A stretch of 64,000 bases of DNA from Tianweitania sediminis (GCF_017813335.1 NZ_JAGIYY010000005.1:153066-217065); one strand, 5' to 3'. Counted from the stretch's first letter, positions 1 to 8,905 are shown. Notes: a model not told the origin generated them from the letters alone. Program-made: numbers and translations.

Positions 1-2
1 TG

Positions 3-473
3 GGCGAACCGGGCGAGGGGCTGTCGATCTTGTTGGCTTCGCTGAACAAGTCGCGGCCCTCCGTGGCAGCGCATGCGCGGGGCATCGCCCGCGCGGCCCT
101 AAAGGACATGGTCGCCTATTCCAATCAGCGCAGCCAATCCGGCAAGAGAATCATCGAGTTCCAGGCCAACCAATTCACGCTCGCCGACCTTGCATCCGAG
201 CTGGCGTTGATCGAGCAGTGGATCGACTATGTCGCGGCCCTGGTAGACGACGACGTGGCGGACTTCGGCGTCGAGGCCTCGTTGGCCAAGCTGCGAGCGT
301 CTGATCTCGCCATGCGGATGAGCACTGAATGCGTGCAGTTCCTGGGCGGCTACGGCTATTGCAGCGACTACCGAGCCGAGCGCCTCATGCGTGATGCCAA
401 GATCACCCAGATCTGGGAAGGCACCAACCAGGTCCATCGCCAGCTCATCGGACGGAGCTTCAGAACATCATGA
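3..473 (+). CDS. Acyl-CoA dehydrogenase, C-terminal part (5' end outside window)
   Basis: The reading frame is open from the window edge, so this is the C-terminal part of a longer protein. It matches the helical C-terminal domain of flavin acyl-CoA dehydrogenases, which oxidise acyl-CoA to 2-enoyl-CoA in the first step of beta-oxidation. Visible hallmarks are GEPGEGL at the edge, the FLGGYGY stretch and the terminal QIWEGTNQVHR, whose Glu is at the position of the catalytic base in this family. The stop overlaps the next start (ATGA), so it is translationally coupled to the following 3-hydroxyacyl-CoA dehydrogenase. Substrate range cannot be told from this fragment. Confidence 0.93.
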   Translation, partial: GEPGEGLSILLASLNKSRPSVAAHARGIARAALKDMVAYSNQRSQSGKRIIEFQANQFTLADLASELALIEQWIDYVAALVDDDVADFGVEASLAKLRASDLAMRMSTECVQFLGGYGYCSDYRAERLMRDAKITQIWEGTNQVHRQLIGRSFRTS

Positions 474-1336
474 CGACGTCGATCAAGGTTGTGGCGGTCT
501 GCGGGGCAGGCGGCACGATGGGAGCTGGTATTGCCCTTGTGGCCGCCCGCGCCGGTTTCCGCACGTTGTGCTATGATACTCAGGACGCAAGCCTCGCGGG
601 CGCTCGCAAGCGCGCCGAACGCTTTTTCAGCAAGTCGGTCGAGCGTGGCAAGATGACCGCGGAAGACCGCGAAAGCGCGCTGGCTAATCTCGTGGACACG
701 ACGGATCTTGGTGCGCTGGCCGAAGCGGACCTGGTGATCGAGGCGATCTTCGAAAGCCTTGAAGCCAAGCAAACGCTGTTTGCCAAGCTCGACGCCGTGT
801 GTGCCCCCCAGGCGATCTTCGCTTCCAATACTTCGACCCTGTCGATTACGGAAATCGCCTCCGGCTGCGGGCGTGAAGACCGTGTTGTCGGCATGCATTT
901 CTGTTTGCCAGCCGAGATGATGAAGCTGATCGAGATGTCGCGGGGGATCAACACATCCGATGCGACGTTCGAGACGGCTTGGGGGTTTACGCTTGCCGCT
1001 GGCCAGAAGCCCGTGGAAACACAGGACAAGCCTGGCTTCATCCTCAATGCTTTGCTTGTGCCCTTCAACAACGACGTCATCCGGGCCATCGAAGCAGGGT
1101 TGACCACTCCGGCCGAAATCGACACCGCCATCAAGGTGGGGCTTGGCTACAAGATGGGCCCCTGCGAACTGCTCGACCTGATCGGACTCGATACGCAGGT
1201 ACGGCTTTGCGAAGCCTTCTACCCGGTCACGCTTGATCCGAGAGCTTCCGCTCCGCCTTTGCTGCGCCGGATGGTGGCGGCGGGTCGCCTGGGCAAAAAA
1301 TCCGGCGGCGGATTCTACAACTACGAACAGCAGTAG
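470..1336 (+). CDS. 3-hydroxyacyl-CoA dehydrogenase (single-module, 288 aa)
   Basis: It oxidises L-3-hydroxyacyl-CoA to 3-ketoacyl-CoA with NAD. An N-terminal Rossmann fold (about 1-185) is followed by the helical 3HCDH C-terminal domain, which ends in GKKSGGGFYNY. Catalytic His143 and Glu155 and the SNTST segment at 119-123 are in place. Two departures are seen. The nucleotide loop reads GAGGTMGAG (12-20), one residue longer than the usual GAGTMGAG. The usual HFFNP reads HFCLP. The start overlaps the acyl-CoA dehydrogenase stop. The gene 12 bp downstream encodes the second half of the long form of this enzyme, so the two probably work together. Confidence 0.9.
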   Translation: MTTSIKVVAVCGAGGTMGAGIALVAARAGFRTLCYDTQDASLAGARKRAERFFSKSVERGKMTAEDRESALANLVDTTDLGALAEADLVIEAIFESLEAKQTLFAKLDAVCAPQAIFASNTSTLSITEIASGCGREDRVVGMHFCLPAEMMKLIEMSRGINTSDATFETAWGFTLAAGQKPVETQDKPGFILNALLVPFNNDVIRAIEAGLTTPAEIDTAIKVGLGYKMGPCELLDLIGLDTQVRLCEAFYPVTLDPRASAPPLLRRMVAAGRLGKKSGGGFYNYEQQ

Positions 1337-1348
1337 GAGGCGGATGCG

Positions 1349-1990
1349 ATGCGCGACTACATGATCCTGCAGAACGGCCCCAGCCGCTCCTTCGCAGAAG
1401 GTGACGCTTTTCTCGCGGGTGCGAGTGATGCCGCTGACGTCCTTGTGCTTCTCGGCGGATCCGGCGAACAATTGCCGGAGGATGCTTCGAAGGCAGCAAT
1501 CCTTGTCGAGTTGGATACTGAGTGCCTGGGTGTCCACACGGGCGAAATGTCCGGACGCGAAGGGTCCCAAGTCTTGGGCTTCGCGCGCTATCGCAATGGC
1601 AACGATGCGCCCACCAACCTCATCGAACTCGTGCGCCAACCGGCTAGCGATCCGGAGGCGATTTCGGCCGCAACCCTGATGTTTGAAGCAGCCGGCTTCT
1701 CGGTCGTTGTCTGCGCAGATCAGCCGGGCCGCATCATCGACCGGCTGGTTCGCCCCAAATACAACGCCGCCCTGCGCTTCCTTGATGAGGGACTGGCAAC
1801 GGCCGAGGCAATGGATATGACCTGCCGCATGGGCCTTGGATATCCTGACGGCCCGATCGAGCGCGTTGAAAGGGGTGGTCTTGCACGGCACTGCGACATT
1901 TCAAGAGCAATCTTCGACATGACGGGTCTGCCCTCCTACATGCCGGCGCGGCGGGCGGTTGTTGCCCGGGCGCGGGAAGATCGGCAATGA
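1349..1990 (+). CDS. Stand-alone second module of a long 3-hydroxyacyl-CoA dehydrogenase
   Basis: This 213-aa protein has no Rossmann fold. Its second half (GRIIDRLVRPKYNAALRFL, then MGLGYPDGPIE) is a second 3HCDH C-terminal helical domain. The same order (degenerate middle region, then helical domain) makes up the C-terminal 220 residues of the 514-aa enzyme at 10060-11604. Together with 470-1336 it therefore recreates the long phenylacetate-type enzyme as two polypeptides. A short gap with an AGGAGG-like ribosome site separates it from its partner, and its stop overlaps the next start. A catalytic role of its own is doubtful; a structural or dimerisation role is inferred. Confidence 0.78.
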   Translation: MRDYMILQNGPSRSFAEGDAFLAGASDAADVLVLLGGSGEQLPEDASKAAILVELDTECLGVHTGEMSGREGSQVLGFARYRNGNDAPTNLIELVRQPASDPEAISAATLMFEAAGFSVVVCADQPGRIIDRLVRPKYNAALRFLDEGLATAEAMDMTCRMGLGYPDGPIERVERGGLARHCDISRAIFDMTGLPSYMPARRAVVARAREDRQ

Positions 1991-3123
1991 TGCCAGGGGC
2001 GCTATCGGGCGTGACCGTGCTTGACTTCAGCACGCTCTTGCCAGGACCGATGGCGACGCTGTTCCTGGCAGAGGCAGGCGCCGACGTCATCAAGGTTGAG
2101 CGGCCCGGGCGTGGCGAGGAGATGCGCAGCTACGAGCCCAAATGGGGGAGCGACAGCATCAATTTCGCGATGCTCAATCGCGGCAAGAAGAGCATAGCGG
2201 TGGACCTCAAGGACCCCGCGTCTCGGGAGCGGCTACGCCCGCTTATCGAGAAGGCGGACATCGTTGTGGAACAGTTCCGACCAGGCGTGATGGCCCGTCT
2301 CGGGCTGGGCTATGACGACATACGGGAAGTTCGGCCGGATGTTATCTACTGCTCCATAACAGGCTACGGTCAGACAGGACCGCGCGCGGCTCAGGCCGGT
2401 CATGATCTCAACTATATCGGCGACACAGGGCTTCTGGCGTTGAGCTGCGGGACAACCGAGAGCCCCGTTGTGCCGCCGGCGCTGATCGCGGATATCGCAG
2501 GTGGCAGCTATCCTGCTGTTCTCAACATTCTGCTGGCTCTGCGCCAGCGCGATAAGACCGGCAGTGGCGCCTATCTCGACGTCGCCATGGCAGATAACCT
2601 GTTCCCCTTCATGTATTGGGCGTTTGGGCAGGGGCAGGCGACGGGTACGTGGCCGGGCAACAGCGATGCGCAGGTGTCGGGCGGTTCGCCGCGCTACCGG
2701 CTGTATGCCACCGCCGACGGGCACTTTGTGGCCGTAGCTCCCTTGGAACAGAAGTTCTGGTTGGCCTTCTGCGCGGCGATTGGCCTCGAACAGGAACTGG
2801 TTGATGACACGGTCTCGCCGGAGCGCACGACGCGGCGCATCAGCGAGATCATCGCTGCGCGCACGGCGCGCGAGCTGCAGCCGGTTCTGGCCGCAGCTGA
2901 TTGCTGCTGCAGTATCGTGCGCTCCTTAAACGATGCGATGGCTGATCCTCACTTCGCCCAACGCGGGCTTTTCGCAAGGCCGCTGACGAACGATCATGGA
3001 CAAGAGATGGCTGCACTGCCAACGCCGATCGCCGCTTCGGCACGAGGTGAGGGAACCGCGGCCAGCCGCGCGCCACGTTTGGGCGAACACACGCGGGAAT
3101 TGCTGGGGCCCGAAGCGGAATGA
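1987..3123 (+). CDS. CaiB/BaiF family protein, alpha-methylacyl-CoA racemase type
   Basis: Family III CoA-transferase fold. It opens with VLDFSTLLPGPMATLFLAEA and carries the family's ADVIKVERP and NRGKKSIAVDLK segments. Plain CoA-transferases use one catalytic Asp. Here the racemase set is present: His139 in GHDLNY, Asp169 in LIADIAGG and Glu254 in APLEQKF. Their spacing (30 and 85 residues) is the same as that of the His126/Asp156/Glu241 set known for mycobacterial alpha-methylacyl-CoA racemase. I therefore infer epimerisation of a 2-methyl- or 2-substituted acyl-CoA rather than CoA transfer. It overlaps its neighbours on both sides by ATGA, inside the acyl-CoA operon. Confidence 0.85.
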   Translation: MMPGALSGVTVLDFSTLLPGPMATLFLAEAGADVIKVERPGRGEEMRSYEPKWGSDSINFAMLNRGKKSIAVDLKDPASRERLRPLIEKADIVVEQFRPGVMARLGLGYDDIREVRPDVIYCSITGYGQTGPRAAQAGHDLNYIGDTGLLALSCGTTESPVVPPALIADIAGGSYPAVLNILLALRQRDKTGSGAYLDVAMADNLFPFMYWAFGQGQATGTWPGNSDAQVSGGSPRYRLYATADGHFVAVAPLEQKFWLAFCAAIGLEQELVDDTVSPERTTRRISEIIAARTARELQPVLAAADCCCSIVRSLNDAMADPHFAQRGLFARPLTNDHGQEMAALPTPIAASARGEGTAASRAPRLGEHTRELLGPEAE

Positions 3124-4118
3124 AGGCTGTTCTCGTCGAGAGATTTGCGCCGTTTCAGGAGGCCCGTTTGGTCGACGTGGCTGATCCCTCCCCGGGCCGG
3201 GGAGAGGTGCTCGTCGATGTTGCCGCGGCAGAAGCCAATTATCCAGACATCCTCGTGATGGAAGGGCGCTACCAGGTAAAGCCGCCGCTGCCTTTCTCAC
3301 CGGGCAAGGCTGCTGCCGGCGTTGTTTCCGCGTTAGGCGAGGGCGTGACCCGTCTCGCTGTGGGCGACAAGGTTGCCGCGCAGGTGGAATATGGCGCTTA
3401 CGCAGAGAAGCTCCTTGCACGGGACGAAAGCTGCTTTCGGATTCCGGACGGAATGACGTTCGAAACCGCGGCGGCGCTTGGGCTGGTTTACCAGACGTCC
3501 TACTTCGCGCTCCTCGAACGCTGTCAGTTCCAGCCCGGCGAAACCGTTCTCGTGCTCGGCGCTTCAGGCGGCGTCGGCTCCGCTGCCGTCCAGCTTGCAA
3601 AAGCAATGGGAGCATCGCTCGTGATCGCCTGCACGCGTGGTCCCGAAGGGGCGCAAGTGGCGCGGTCGATGGGCGCCGATCATGTCATCGACACCAACAG
3701 AAGCGACCTTCGCGAGGCGCTACGGACCGAAGTTTCTGCCGTTACCAACGGCCACGGGGCAGATGTCGTCGTGGATCCGGTTGGGGGTGAGGCCCATGCC
3801 GCTGCTATGCGCGCGATGGCATGGTGTGGGCGCATGGTGATCGTGGGCTTTGCCGGTGGGGACATTCCGGCAATTCGCTCGAACTATCTTCTGGTGAAAA
3901 ACATCACGGTTTCAGGCCTGCAGTGGTCAGACTACCGCGACCGCAGCCCTGAGAAGGTGGCGCAGGCACAAGAAGCGATCTTCGCACTCTGGCAGGCGGG
4001 GAAACTCGACCCTCACATCTCAAAGGTCCTTCCCCTCGAGCAATTTGGCGAGGCCCTATCCGCATTGGCGGAAGGTCGGGCCAAAGGCAAGATCGTCCTT
4101 TCCACGACGGAAAGGTGA
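3120..4118 (+). CDS. NADPH:quinone oxidoreductase-type dehydrogenase (zinc-free MDR)
   Basis: A 332-aa medium-chain dehydrogenase/reductase of the quinone oxidoreductase branch: GroES-like N-terminal half, then a Rossmann half with the NADPH loop GASGGVGSAAVQ near residue 143. The zinc-binding cysteine cluster of alcohol dehydrogenases is absent. EANYPDILVMEGRYQVKP is typical of the Qor/acryloyl-CoA-reductase group. It probably reduces an unsaturated carbonyl or enoyl thioester in the same pathway as its coupled neighbours; the exact substrate is unknown. Its start lies inside the preceding stop (ATGA), and only 6 bp separate it from the ABC transporter genes. Confidence 0.85.
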   Translation: MKAVLVERFAPFQEARLVDVADPSPGRGEVLVDVAAAEANYPDILVMEGRYQVKPPLPFSPGKAAAGVVSALGEGVTRLAVGDKVAAQVEYGAYAEKLLARDESCFRIPDGMTFETAAALGLVYQTSYFALLERCQFQPGETVLVLGASGGVGSAAVQLAKAMGASLVIACTRGPEGAQVARSMGADHVIDTNRSDLREALRTEVSAVTNGHGADVVVDPVGGEAHAAAMRAMAWCGRMVIVGFAGGDIPAIRSNYLLVKNITVSGLQWSDYRDRSPEKVAQAQEAIFALWQAGKLDPHISKVLPLEQFGEALSALAEGRAKGKIVLSTTER

Positions 4119-4124
4119 ACCGGG

Positions 4125-4892
4125 ATGGGAGGAAAATCGGATCACGACATCATTCTAGCGGCCGAGAACCTGACCAAGGAGTTCAGGGGTTTTGTAGCGG
4201 TCGATGGCGTCAATCTTTCCGTGCGCCGGGGGCAGATCCATGCCCTGATTGGGCCGAACGGGGCTGGCAAGACCACCTGCTTCAACCTTTTGACCAAGTT
4301 CCTGCAGCCCACCAGGGGCAAGATCACCTATGCCGGCAAGGACATCACCAACCTCTTGTCCGCGGATATTGCGCGGCTCGGGCTGGTGCGCTCGTTCCAG
4401 ATCTCGGCGGTGTTTCCGCATCTGACGGCGCTGGAAAATGTCCGCATCGCCTTGCAGCGCAAGCGCGGCGACAGTTTTGACTTCTGGCGCTCGCAAAAGA
4501 TCCTGTCGCGCTTCGACAACGAAGCGCTGGCGCTGCTTGAGGAAGTGGGCCTGGCCGAGTTCGCCCACCACGAGGCCACTGAACTGTCTTACGGCCGCAA
4601 GCGTGCGCTGGAGATCGCCACGACGCTCGCGCTGAACCCCGACATGCTGCTTCTGGACGAACCGATGGCCGGCATGGCGCAAGCCGATGTCGAGCGCATC
4701 ACCGCCTTGATCAAGCGCATTTCGGCCAACCGCACCATCCTGATGGTGGAACACAACCTGTCGGTCGTGGCGACCTTGTCCGACACGATCACGGTTCTGG
4801 CACGCGGCAAGGTTCTGGCCGAAGGCGATTACGCCACCGTGTCCCAGGATCCGCGCGTGGTTGAAGCTTATATTGGAGCCGGTCATGGCTGA
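4125..4892 (+). CDS. Branched-chain-amino-acid-type ABC transporter ATPase (LivG type)
   Basis: Cytoplasmic ATPase that powers import with the permeases downstream. Walker A GPNGAGKT is at 43-50, the signature is the LivG-type LSYGRKRALEIA, and Walker B reads MLLLDEPMAGM. The terminal EAYIGAGHG is typical of this subfamily. The operon order is LivG-LivF-LivH-LivM; the likely binding protein lies apart at 12708-13928. Linkage to acyl-CoA genes suggests an organic acid or aromatic acid as cargo rather than an amino acid; this is inference from context. Confidence 0.93.
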   Translation: MGGKSDHDIILAAENLTKEFRGFVAVDGVNLSVRRGQIHALIGPNGAGKTTCFNLLTKFLQPTRGKITYAGKDITNLLSADIARLGLVRSFQISAVFPHLTALENVRIALQRKRGDSFDFWRSQKILSRFDNEALALLEEVGLAEFAHHEATELSYGRKRALEIATTLALNPDMLLLDEPMAGMAQADVERITALIKRISANRTILMVEHNLSVVATLSDTITVLARGKVLAEGDYATVSQDPRVVEAYIGAGHG

Positions 4893-5634
4893 AGCTGCAC
4901 TCGCCACCGAACGTCCCGCCACCGCCGCTTCGGCAGCGCCGCTGCTCACCGTGCGCGGGCTTGAAGCCTGGTATGGCGAAAGTCACGTCTTGCATGGCAT
5001 CGACCTTGATGTGCGCTCCGGCGAAGTTGTGACCCTGCTTGGCCGCAACGGCGCAGGCAAAACCACCACGCTGAAGTCGATCATGGGCATGCTGCCCAAG
5101 CGCAAGGGCTCGGTTGTGTTCGAGGGCAAGGAACTGATGCACCTGCCGGCGCGCCACATCGCCAAGGCAGGCATCGCGATCTGCCCGGAAGAACGCGGTG
5201 TTTTCGCCTCCTTGTCCGTGCAGGAAAACCTGATGCTGCCGCCGAAAGTGCGCGACGGCGGCCTTTCCGTCCCGCAGATCTTCGAGCTTTTCCCGAACCT
5301 CAAGGAGCGGCTGTCGAGCCAGGGCACCAAGCTTTCGGGCGGCGAACAACAGATGCTGGCGATCGGCCGCATCCTGCGCACGGGCGCCAACCTGTTGCTC
5401 CTGGACGAGCCCACGGAAGGGCTGGCACCGGTGATCGTGCAGCAGATCGGCCACACGATCGCACGGCTGAAGAAAGAGGGCTTCACGATCGTGCTTGTGG
5501 AGCAGAATTTCCACTTCGCATCGTCGGTTGCTGACCGGCACTACATCGTCGAACAAGGCCGCACGGTGGACATGATCGAAAACAGCGAACTCGATGCGAA
5601 CATGGACAAATTGCACGCCTATCTGGGGGTTTGA
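4885..5634 (+). CDS. Branched-chain-amino-acid-type ABC transporter ATPase (LivF type)
   Basis: Second ATPase of the heterodimeric pair. Walker A GRNGAGKT, signature LSGGEQQMLAIGR, Walker B LLLLDEPTEGLAP and a C-terminal AYLGV are all present. I chose ATG 4885, which overlaps the previous gene by 8 bp and has GGAG 6 bp upstream, over the TTG at 4861. An alanine/threonine-rich N-terminal tail of about 20 residues precedes the ABC domain. Coupled to both neighbours. Confidence 0.92.
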   Translation: MAEAALATERPATAASAAPLLTVRGLEAWYGESHVLHGIDLDVRSGEVVTLLGRNGAGKTTTLKSIMGMLPKRKGSVVFEGKELMHLPARHIAKAGIAICPEERGVFASLSVQENLMLPPKVRDGGLSVPQIFELFPNLKERLSSQGTKLSGGEQQMLAIGRILRTGANLLLLDEPTEGLAPVIVQQIGHTIARLKKEGFTIVLVEQNFHFASSVADRHYIVEQGRTVDMIENSELDANMDKLHAYLGV

Positions 5635-5637
5635 AGA

Positions 5638-6525
5638 ATGATCGACCTTCTCGGGATTCCGCCCCAAGCCTTGTTCGGGCAGTTGCTGCTCGGCCTTATC
5701 AACGGCGCCTTTTATGCGATCCTGTCGCTGGGGCTGGCCATCATCTTCGGTCTTCTCAACATCATCAATTTCGCCCATGGCGCGCAGTACATGCTGGGTG
5801 CGCTGGTGTCCTGGATGCTCTTGAACTACCTCGGCATCAACTACTGGTGGGCGCTGTTGCTCGTGCCGATCATCGTGGGCTTCACCGGGGTGGTGCTTGA
5901 GCGCGTCCTGATCTCGCGGCTTTACCACCTCGATCATCTTTACGGGCTGCTCCTGACCTTCGGCCTCGCGCTGATCATCCAGGGCTTTGCGCGCAACTAT
6001 TACGGCATCTCGGGGCTGCCTTATACGATCCCCAGCCAGCTTGCAGGCGGCCAGAACCTCGGCTTCATGTTCCTGCCGAACTACCGCGGCTGGGTCGTCG
6101 TTGCCTCGCTGGCGGTTTGCATCACCACCTGGTTCGTGATCGAAAAAACCAAGCTCGGCGCTTACCTGCGCGCGGCAACGGAAAACCCGTCGCTTGTTGG
6201 CGCGTTCGGCATCAACGTGCCACGCATGATCACCCTGACCTACGGCTTCGGTGTTGCGCTTGCCGCCTTTGCCGGCGTGCTTGCCGCGCCGATCTATTCG
6301 GTCAATCCCAACATGGGCGCGGACCTGATCATCGTGGTGTTTGCCGTGGTGGTGATCGGCGGCATGGGGTCGATCCTGGGCTCTATTCTCACCGGCTTCG
6401 GGCTCGGCCTTGTTGAGGGGCTGACCCGCGTCTTTTACCCCGAAGGATCGGCCGTCGTGATCTTTGTGATCATGGCCCTCGTGCTGCTTGTGAAACCTGC
6501 GGGTCTGTTCGGGAGAACTGCTTGA
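5638..6525 (+). CDS. Branched-chain-type ABC transporter permease (LivH type)
   Basis: Integral membrane permease of 295 aa with about eight hydrophobic segments. LivH hallmarks are NGAFYAILSLGLAIIFGLL near the N-terminus and the IGGMGSILGSILTGF loop that contacts the ATPases. The ATG lies 3 bp after the LivF stop, and the stop overlaps the LivM start. It forms the translocation pore with LivM. Confidence 0.93.
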   Translation: MIDLLGIPPQALFGQLLLGLINGAFYAILSLGLAIIFGLLNIINFAHGAQYMLGALVSWMLLNYLGINYWWALLLVPIIVGFTGVVLERVLISRLYHLDHLYGLLLTFGLALIIQGFARNYYGISGLPYTIPSQLAGGQNLGFMFLPNYRGWVVVASLAVCITTWFVIEKTKLGAYLRAATENPSLVGAFGINVPRMITLTYGFGVALAAFAGVLAAPIYSVNPNMGADLIIVVFAVVVIGGMGSILGSILTGFGLGLVEGLTRVFYPEGSAVVIFVIMALVLLVKPAGLFGRTA

Positions 6526-7508
6526 TGTCCGTTGTTGCTGAACCCAACACGATGCGCCTTCCGGAAGAACGCACCACCGGTGCAATGCCCGGCTACCACA
6601 TCGCCATCTTTGCCCTGCTGCTCGGGCTAGCCTTGATCGCCCCCTTCTTCCTTTATCCGGTGTTCCTGATGAAGGTGATGTGCTTTGCGCTGTTTGCCTG
6701 CGCCTTGAACCTGCTGCTGGGCTTCGGCGGCCTTCTGTCGTTCGGGCATGCTGCCTTTTTCGGCGGTGCGGCCTATGTGTCGGCCCATGCCGCCAAGGTC
6801 TGGGGCCTGACGCCGGAGGTCGCGATCATCCTTGGCACCTTGAGCGGCGCGCTGCTTGGCCTGGTGATCGGCAGCTTTGCCATTCGGCGGCAGGGCATCT
6901 ACTTCGCCATGGTGACGCTCGCCTTTGCGCAGATGGTCTATTTTGCGGCGCTGCAGATGCCCTTCACGGGCGGCGAAGACGGCATCCAGAACGTCCCGCG
7001 CGGCGACCTGTTCGGCGTGATCAGCCTGAACTCCGACATGTCGCTCTACTTCATGGTGCTGGCCATTGTGTTTGGCGGTCTGCTTGCGATCTACCGGATC
7101 ATCCATTCGCCGTTCGGGCAGGTGCTGAAGGCAATCCGCGAAAACGAACCGCGCGCCATCTCGCTTGGCTACCGTGTCAACAACTACAAGCTGACCGTGT
7201 TCGTGTTGTCCGCCGCTCTCGCCGGTCTTGCCGGCGCCACCAAGGCGATCGTGTTCCAGCTGGCTTCACTCACCGACGTCCACTGGTCGATGTCGGGCGA
7301 GGCGGTGTTGATGACGCTGATCGGTGGCATGGGCACGGTGTTCGGGCCGCTTGTGGGCGCCGCGATCATCGTCACCATGCAGAACTACCTCGCGAGCCTC
7401 GGCGCCTGGGTCACCATCATCCAGGGCTTCATCTTCGTGATCGCGGTGCTCCTGTTCCGCGAAGGCGTCGTGGGCCTGATCGCCAAAAGGCTGCGCCGGC
7501 CGCTTTGA
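6525..7508 (+). CDS. Branched-chain-type ABC transporter permease (LivM type)
   Basis: Second membrane permease, about nine hydrophobic segments. The LivM signature region LNLLLGFGGLLSFGHAAFFG and the ATPase-contact loop LIGGMGTVFGPLVGAA are clear. ATG 6525 sits in a TGATG overlap with LivH and is preferred to the TTG one codon earlier. Last gene of the core transporter; 75 bp follow before the next reading frame. Confidence 0.93.
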   Translation: MSVVAEPNTMRLPEERTTGAMPGYHIAIFALLLGLALIAPFFLYPVFLMKVMCFALFACALNLLLGFGGLLSFGHAAFFGGAAYVSAHAAKVWGLTPEVAIILGTLSGALLGLVIGSFAIRRQGIYFAMVTLAFAQMVYFAALQMPFTGGEDGIQNVPRGDLFGVISLNSDMSLYFMVLAIVFGGLLAIYRIIHSPFGQVLKAIRENEPRAISLGYRVNNYKLTVFVLSAALAGLAGATKAIVFQLASLTDVHWSMSGEAVLMTLIGGMGTVFGPLVGAAIIVTMQNYLASLGAWVTIIQGFIFVIAVLLFREGVVGLIAKRLRRPL

Positions 7509-7583
7509 CGGCTTCGGAACGAGGAAGGCGACGCAGATTGCGCGCCGCAACAGACACAACACCAGCAGATAAGGATCTCTACA

Positions 7584-7982
7584 ATGGCTTCCGAAAGACA
7601 GCGATCGGAAAAGTTCGAGAAGGGTTTGAAGACCAGGCGAGAGGTTCTGGGCACTGACTATGTCGACAAGAGCGTCGGCGCGGCCACTGACTTCAACTGG
7701 CCCATGCAGCAGCTGGTGACCGAATATTGTTGGGATGAGATCTGGAACCGTCCGGGTCTAGACCGCCGCAGTCGCTCCATCCTCAACCTTGGCATGATTT
7801 CCGCGTTGAACCGGCCGCATGAGCTGAAGCTTCATATCCGGGGTGCGTTGAACAACGGCCTGAGCCGCGAGGAGATTCGGGAAATCCTGCTTCAAGTCGC
7901 CATTTACTGCGGTGTTCCGGCTGCCATTGACAGCTTCCGGGTCGCTCAATCCGTGTTCGACGAAATAGACGGTGGCGCCTGA
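7584..7982 (+). CDS. Carboxymuconolactone decarboxylase family protein
   Basis: A 132-aa alpha-helical protein of the CMD/AhpD-like superfamily, close in length to PcaC. The conserved core HELKLHIRGALNNGLSREEI and the CGVPAAID segment are visible. It lacks the AhpD CxxC pair, so peroxidase activity is unlikely. PcaC decarboxylates 4-carboxymuconolactone, but no other protocatechuate-pathway genes are nearby, so the substrate here may be a different lactone or keto acid. The stop abuts the next start, so it is coupled to the dehydrogenase that follows. Confidence 0.85.
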   Translation: MASERQRSEKFEKGLKTRREVLGTDYVDKSVGAATDFNWPMQQLVTEYCWDEIWNRPGLDRRSRSILNLGMISALNRPHELKLHIRGALNNGLSREEIREILLQVAIYCGVPAAIDSFRVAQSVFDEIDGGA

Positions 7983-8870
7983 ATGTTCAGCAAGATCGGG
8001 TTCATTGGGCTTGGGCGCATGGGACATCCTATGGCGCGCAACTTGACGAAGGCGCGCTTTGAGGTTGTCGGCTTCGACATGAGCGAAGCTGCCCGCCATT
8101 CATTCGCGCAGGCAGGCGGGCAGGTCGGCCAAACAGTGGCCGACGTGGCCGGCAACGCCGACCTTCTCATCACGATGCTGCCCACGGGCAAGATCGTGCG
8201 CCAGGCGCTGCTTGAAGAGCCTGGTTTTGCCGCTGCCCTGCGTCCGGGTACGCTCGTGATCGACATGAGCTCATCGGCTCCAACGGACACGACAAGCCTC
8301 GCCGGAACGCTGAACCGCCAAGGCGTGACGCTGCTCGATGCGCCAGTATCCGGTGGCGTTGCAAAGGCTGTCGATGGCACACTGGCGATCCTAGTTGGCG
8401 GTGAGGAAGCCGAAGTTGAACGCGTGCGGCCTGTCCTCACGGCTATGGGGGCGTCCATCATCCACACCGGGAAAACCGGTTCAGCGCACTGCATGAAAGC
8501 GCTCAACAACTATGTTTCAGCCGCCGGCCTCGTTGCCGTCAGCGAAGCGCTGCACGTCGGAACTCAGTTCGGCCTGAACCCTGAAACCATCGTGGAAGCG
8601 CTGAACGCCTCTACGGGGCGCAACAATACCACTGAGCGAAAGGCGCTGCCGTTCATGGTGTCGCAGGCTTTCAATTCCGGCTTCGCCATGAATCTTATGG
8701 CCAAGGACATCGGCATCGCCGCTGACCTTGCTGCCGACCTGGACCTCCAGGTGGCCGAACTGGCTCTGATGGCAAGGATGTGGCGCGAAGCCTCGGAAGC
8801 GCTGGGACCAGAAGCGGATCACACCGCAATGCACCAGTTTCTGGCGGACACGATCAGACGGAAGGGTTAG
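7983..8870 (+). CDS. 3-hydroxyisobutyrate dehydrogenase family oxidoreductase
   Basis: NAD(P)-dependent beta-hydroxyacid dehydrogenase of 295 aa. The Rossmann loop GFIGLGRMGHPMARNL opens the protein; the substrate motif DAPVSGGVAKAVDGTL and the Lys-containing GSAHCMKALNNY (catalytic Lys) follow in the usual order. Family members oxidise 3-hydroxyisobutyrate, tartronate semialdehyde or related acids. With an alpha-methylacyl-CoA racemase in the same island, a 2-methyl-3-hydroxy acid is a reasonable guess. It converges on the lactonase gene 35 bp downstream. Confidence 0.85.
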   Translation: MFSKIGFIGLGRMGHPMARNLTKARFEVVGFDMSEAARHSFAQAGGQVGQTVADVAGNADLLITMLPTGKIVRQALLEEPGFAAALRPGTLVIDMSSSAPTDTTSLAGTLNRQGVTLLDAPVSGGVAKAVDGTLAILVGGEEAEVERVRPVLTAMGASIIHTGKTGSAHCMKALNNYVSAAGLVAVSEALHVGTQFGLNPETIVEALNASTGRNNTTERKALPFMVSQAFNSGFAMNLMAKDIGIAADLAADLDLQVAELALMARMWREASEALGPEADHTAMHQFLADTIRRKG

Positions 8871-8905
8871 AACGGTTCACTATGGCTTTTGCACCGCTCC
8901 AGCAT

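Noticed and set aside
368..1891. Long minus-strand open frame (507 codons) opposite the first genes, and similar ones elsewhere (for example 4789-6585).
   Set aside because: They lie antisense to strongly supported genes and show composition typical of shadow frames in GC-rich DNA.
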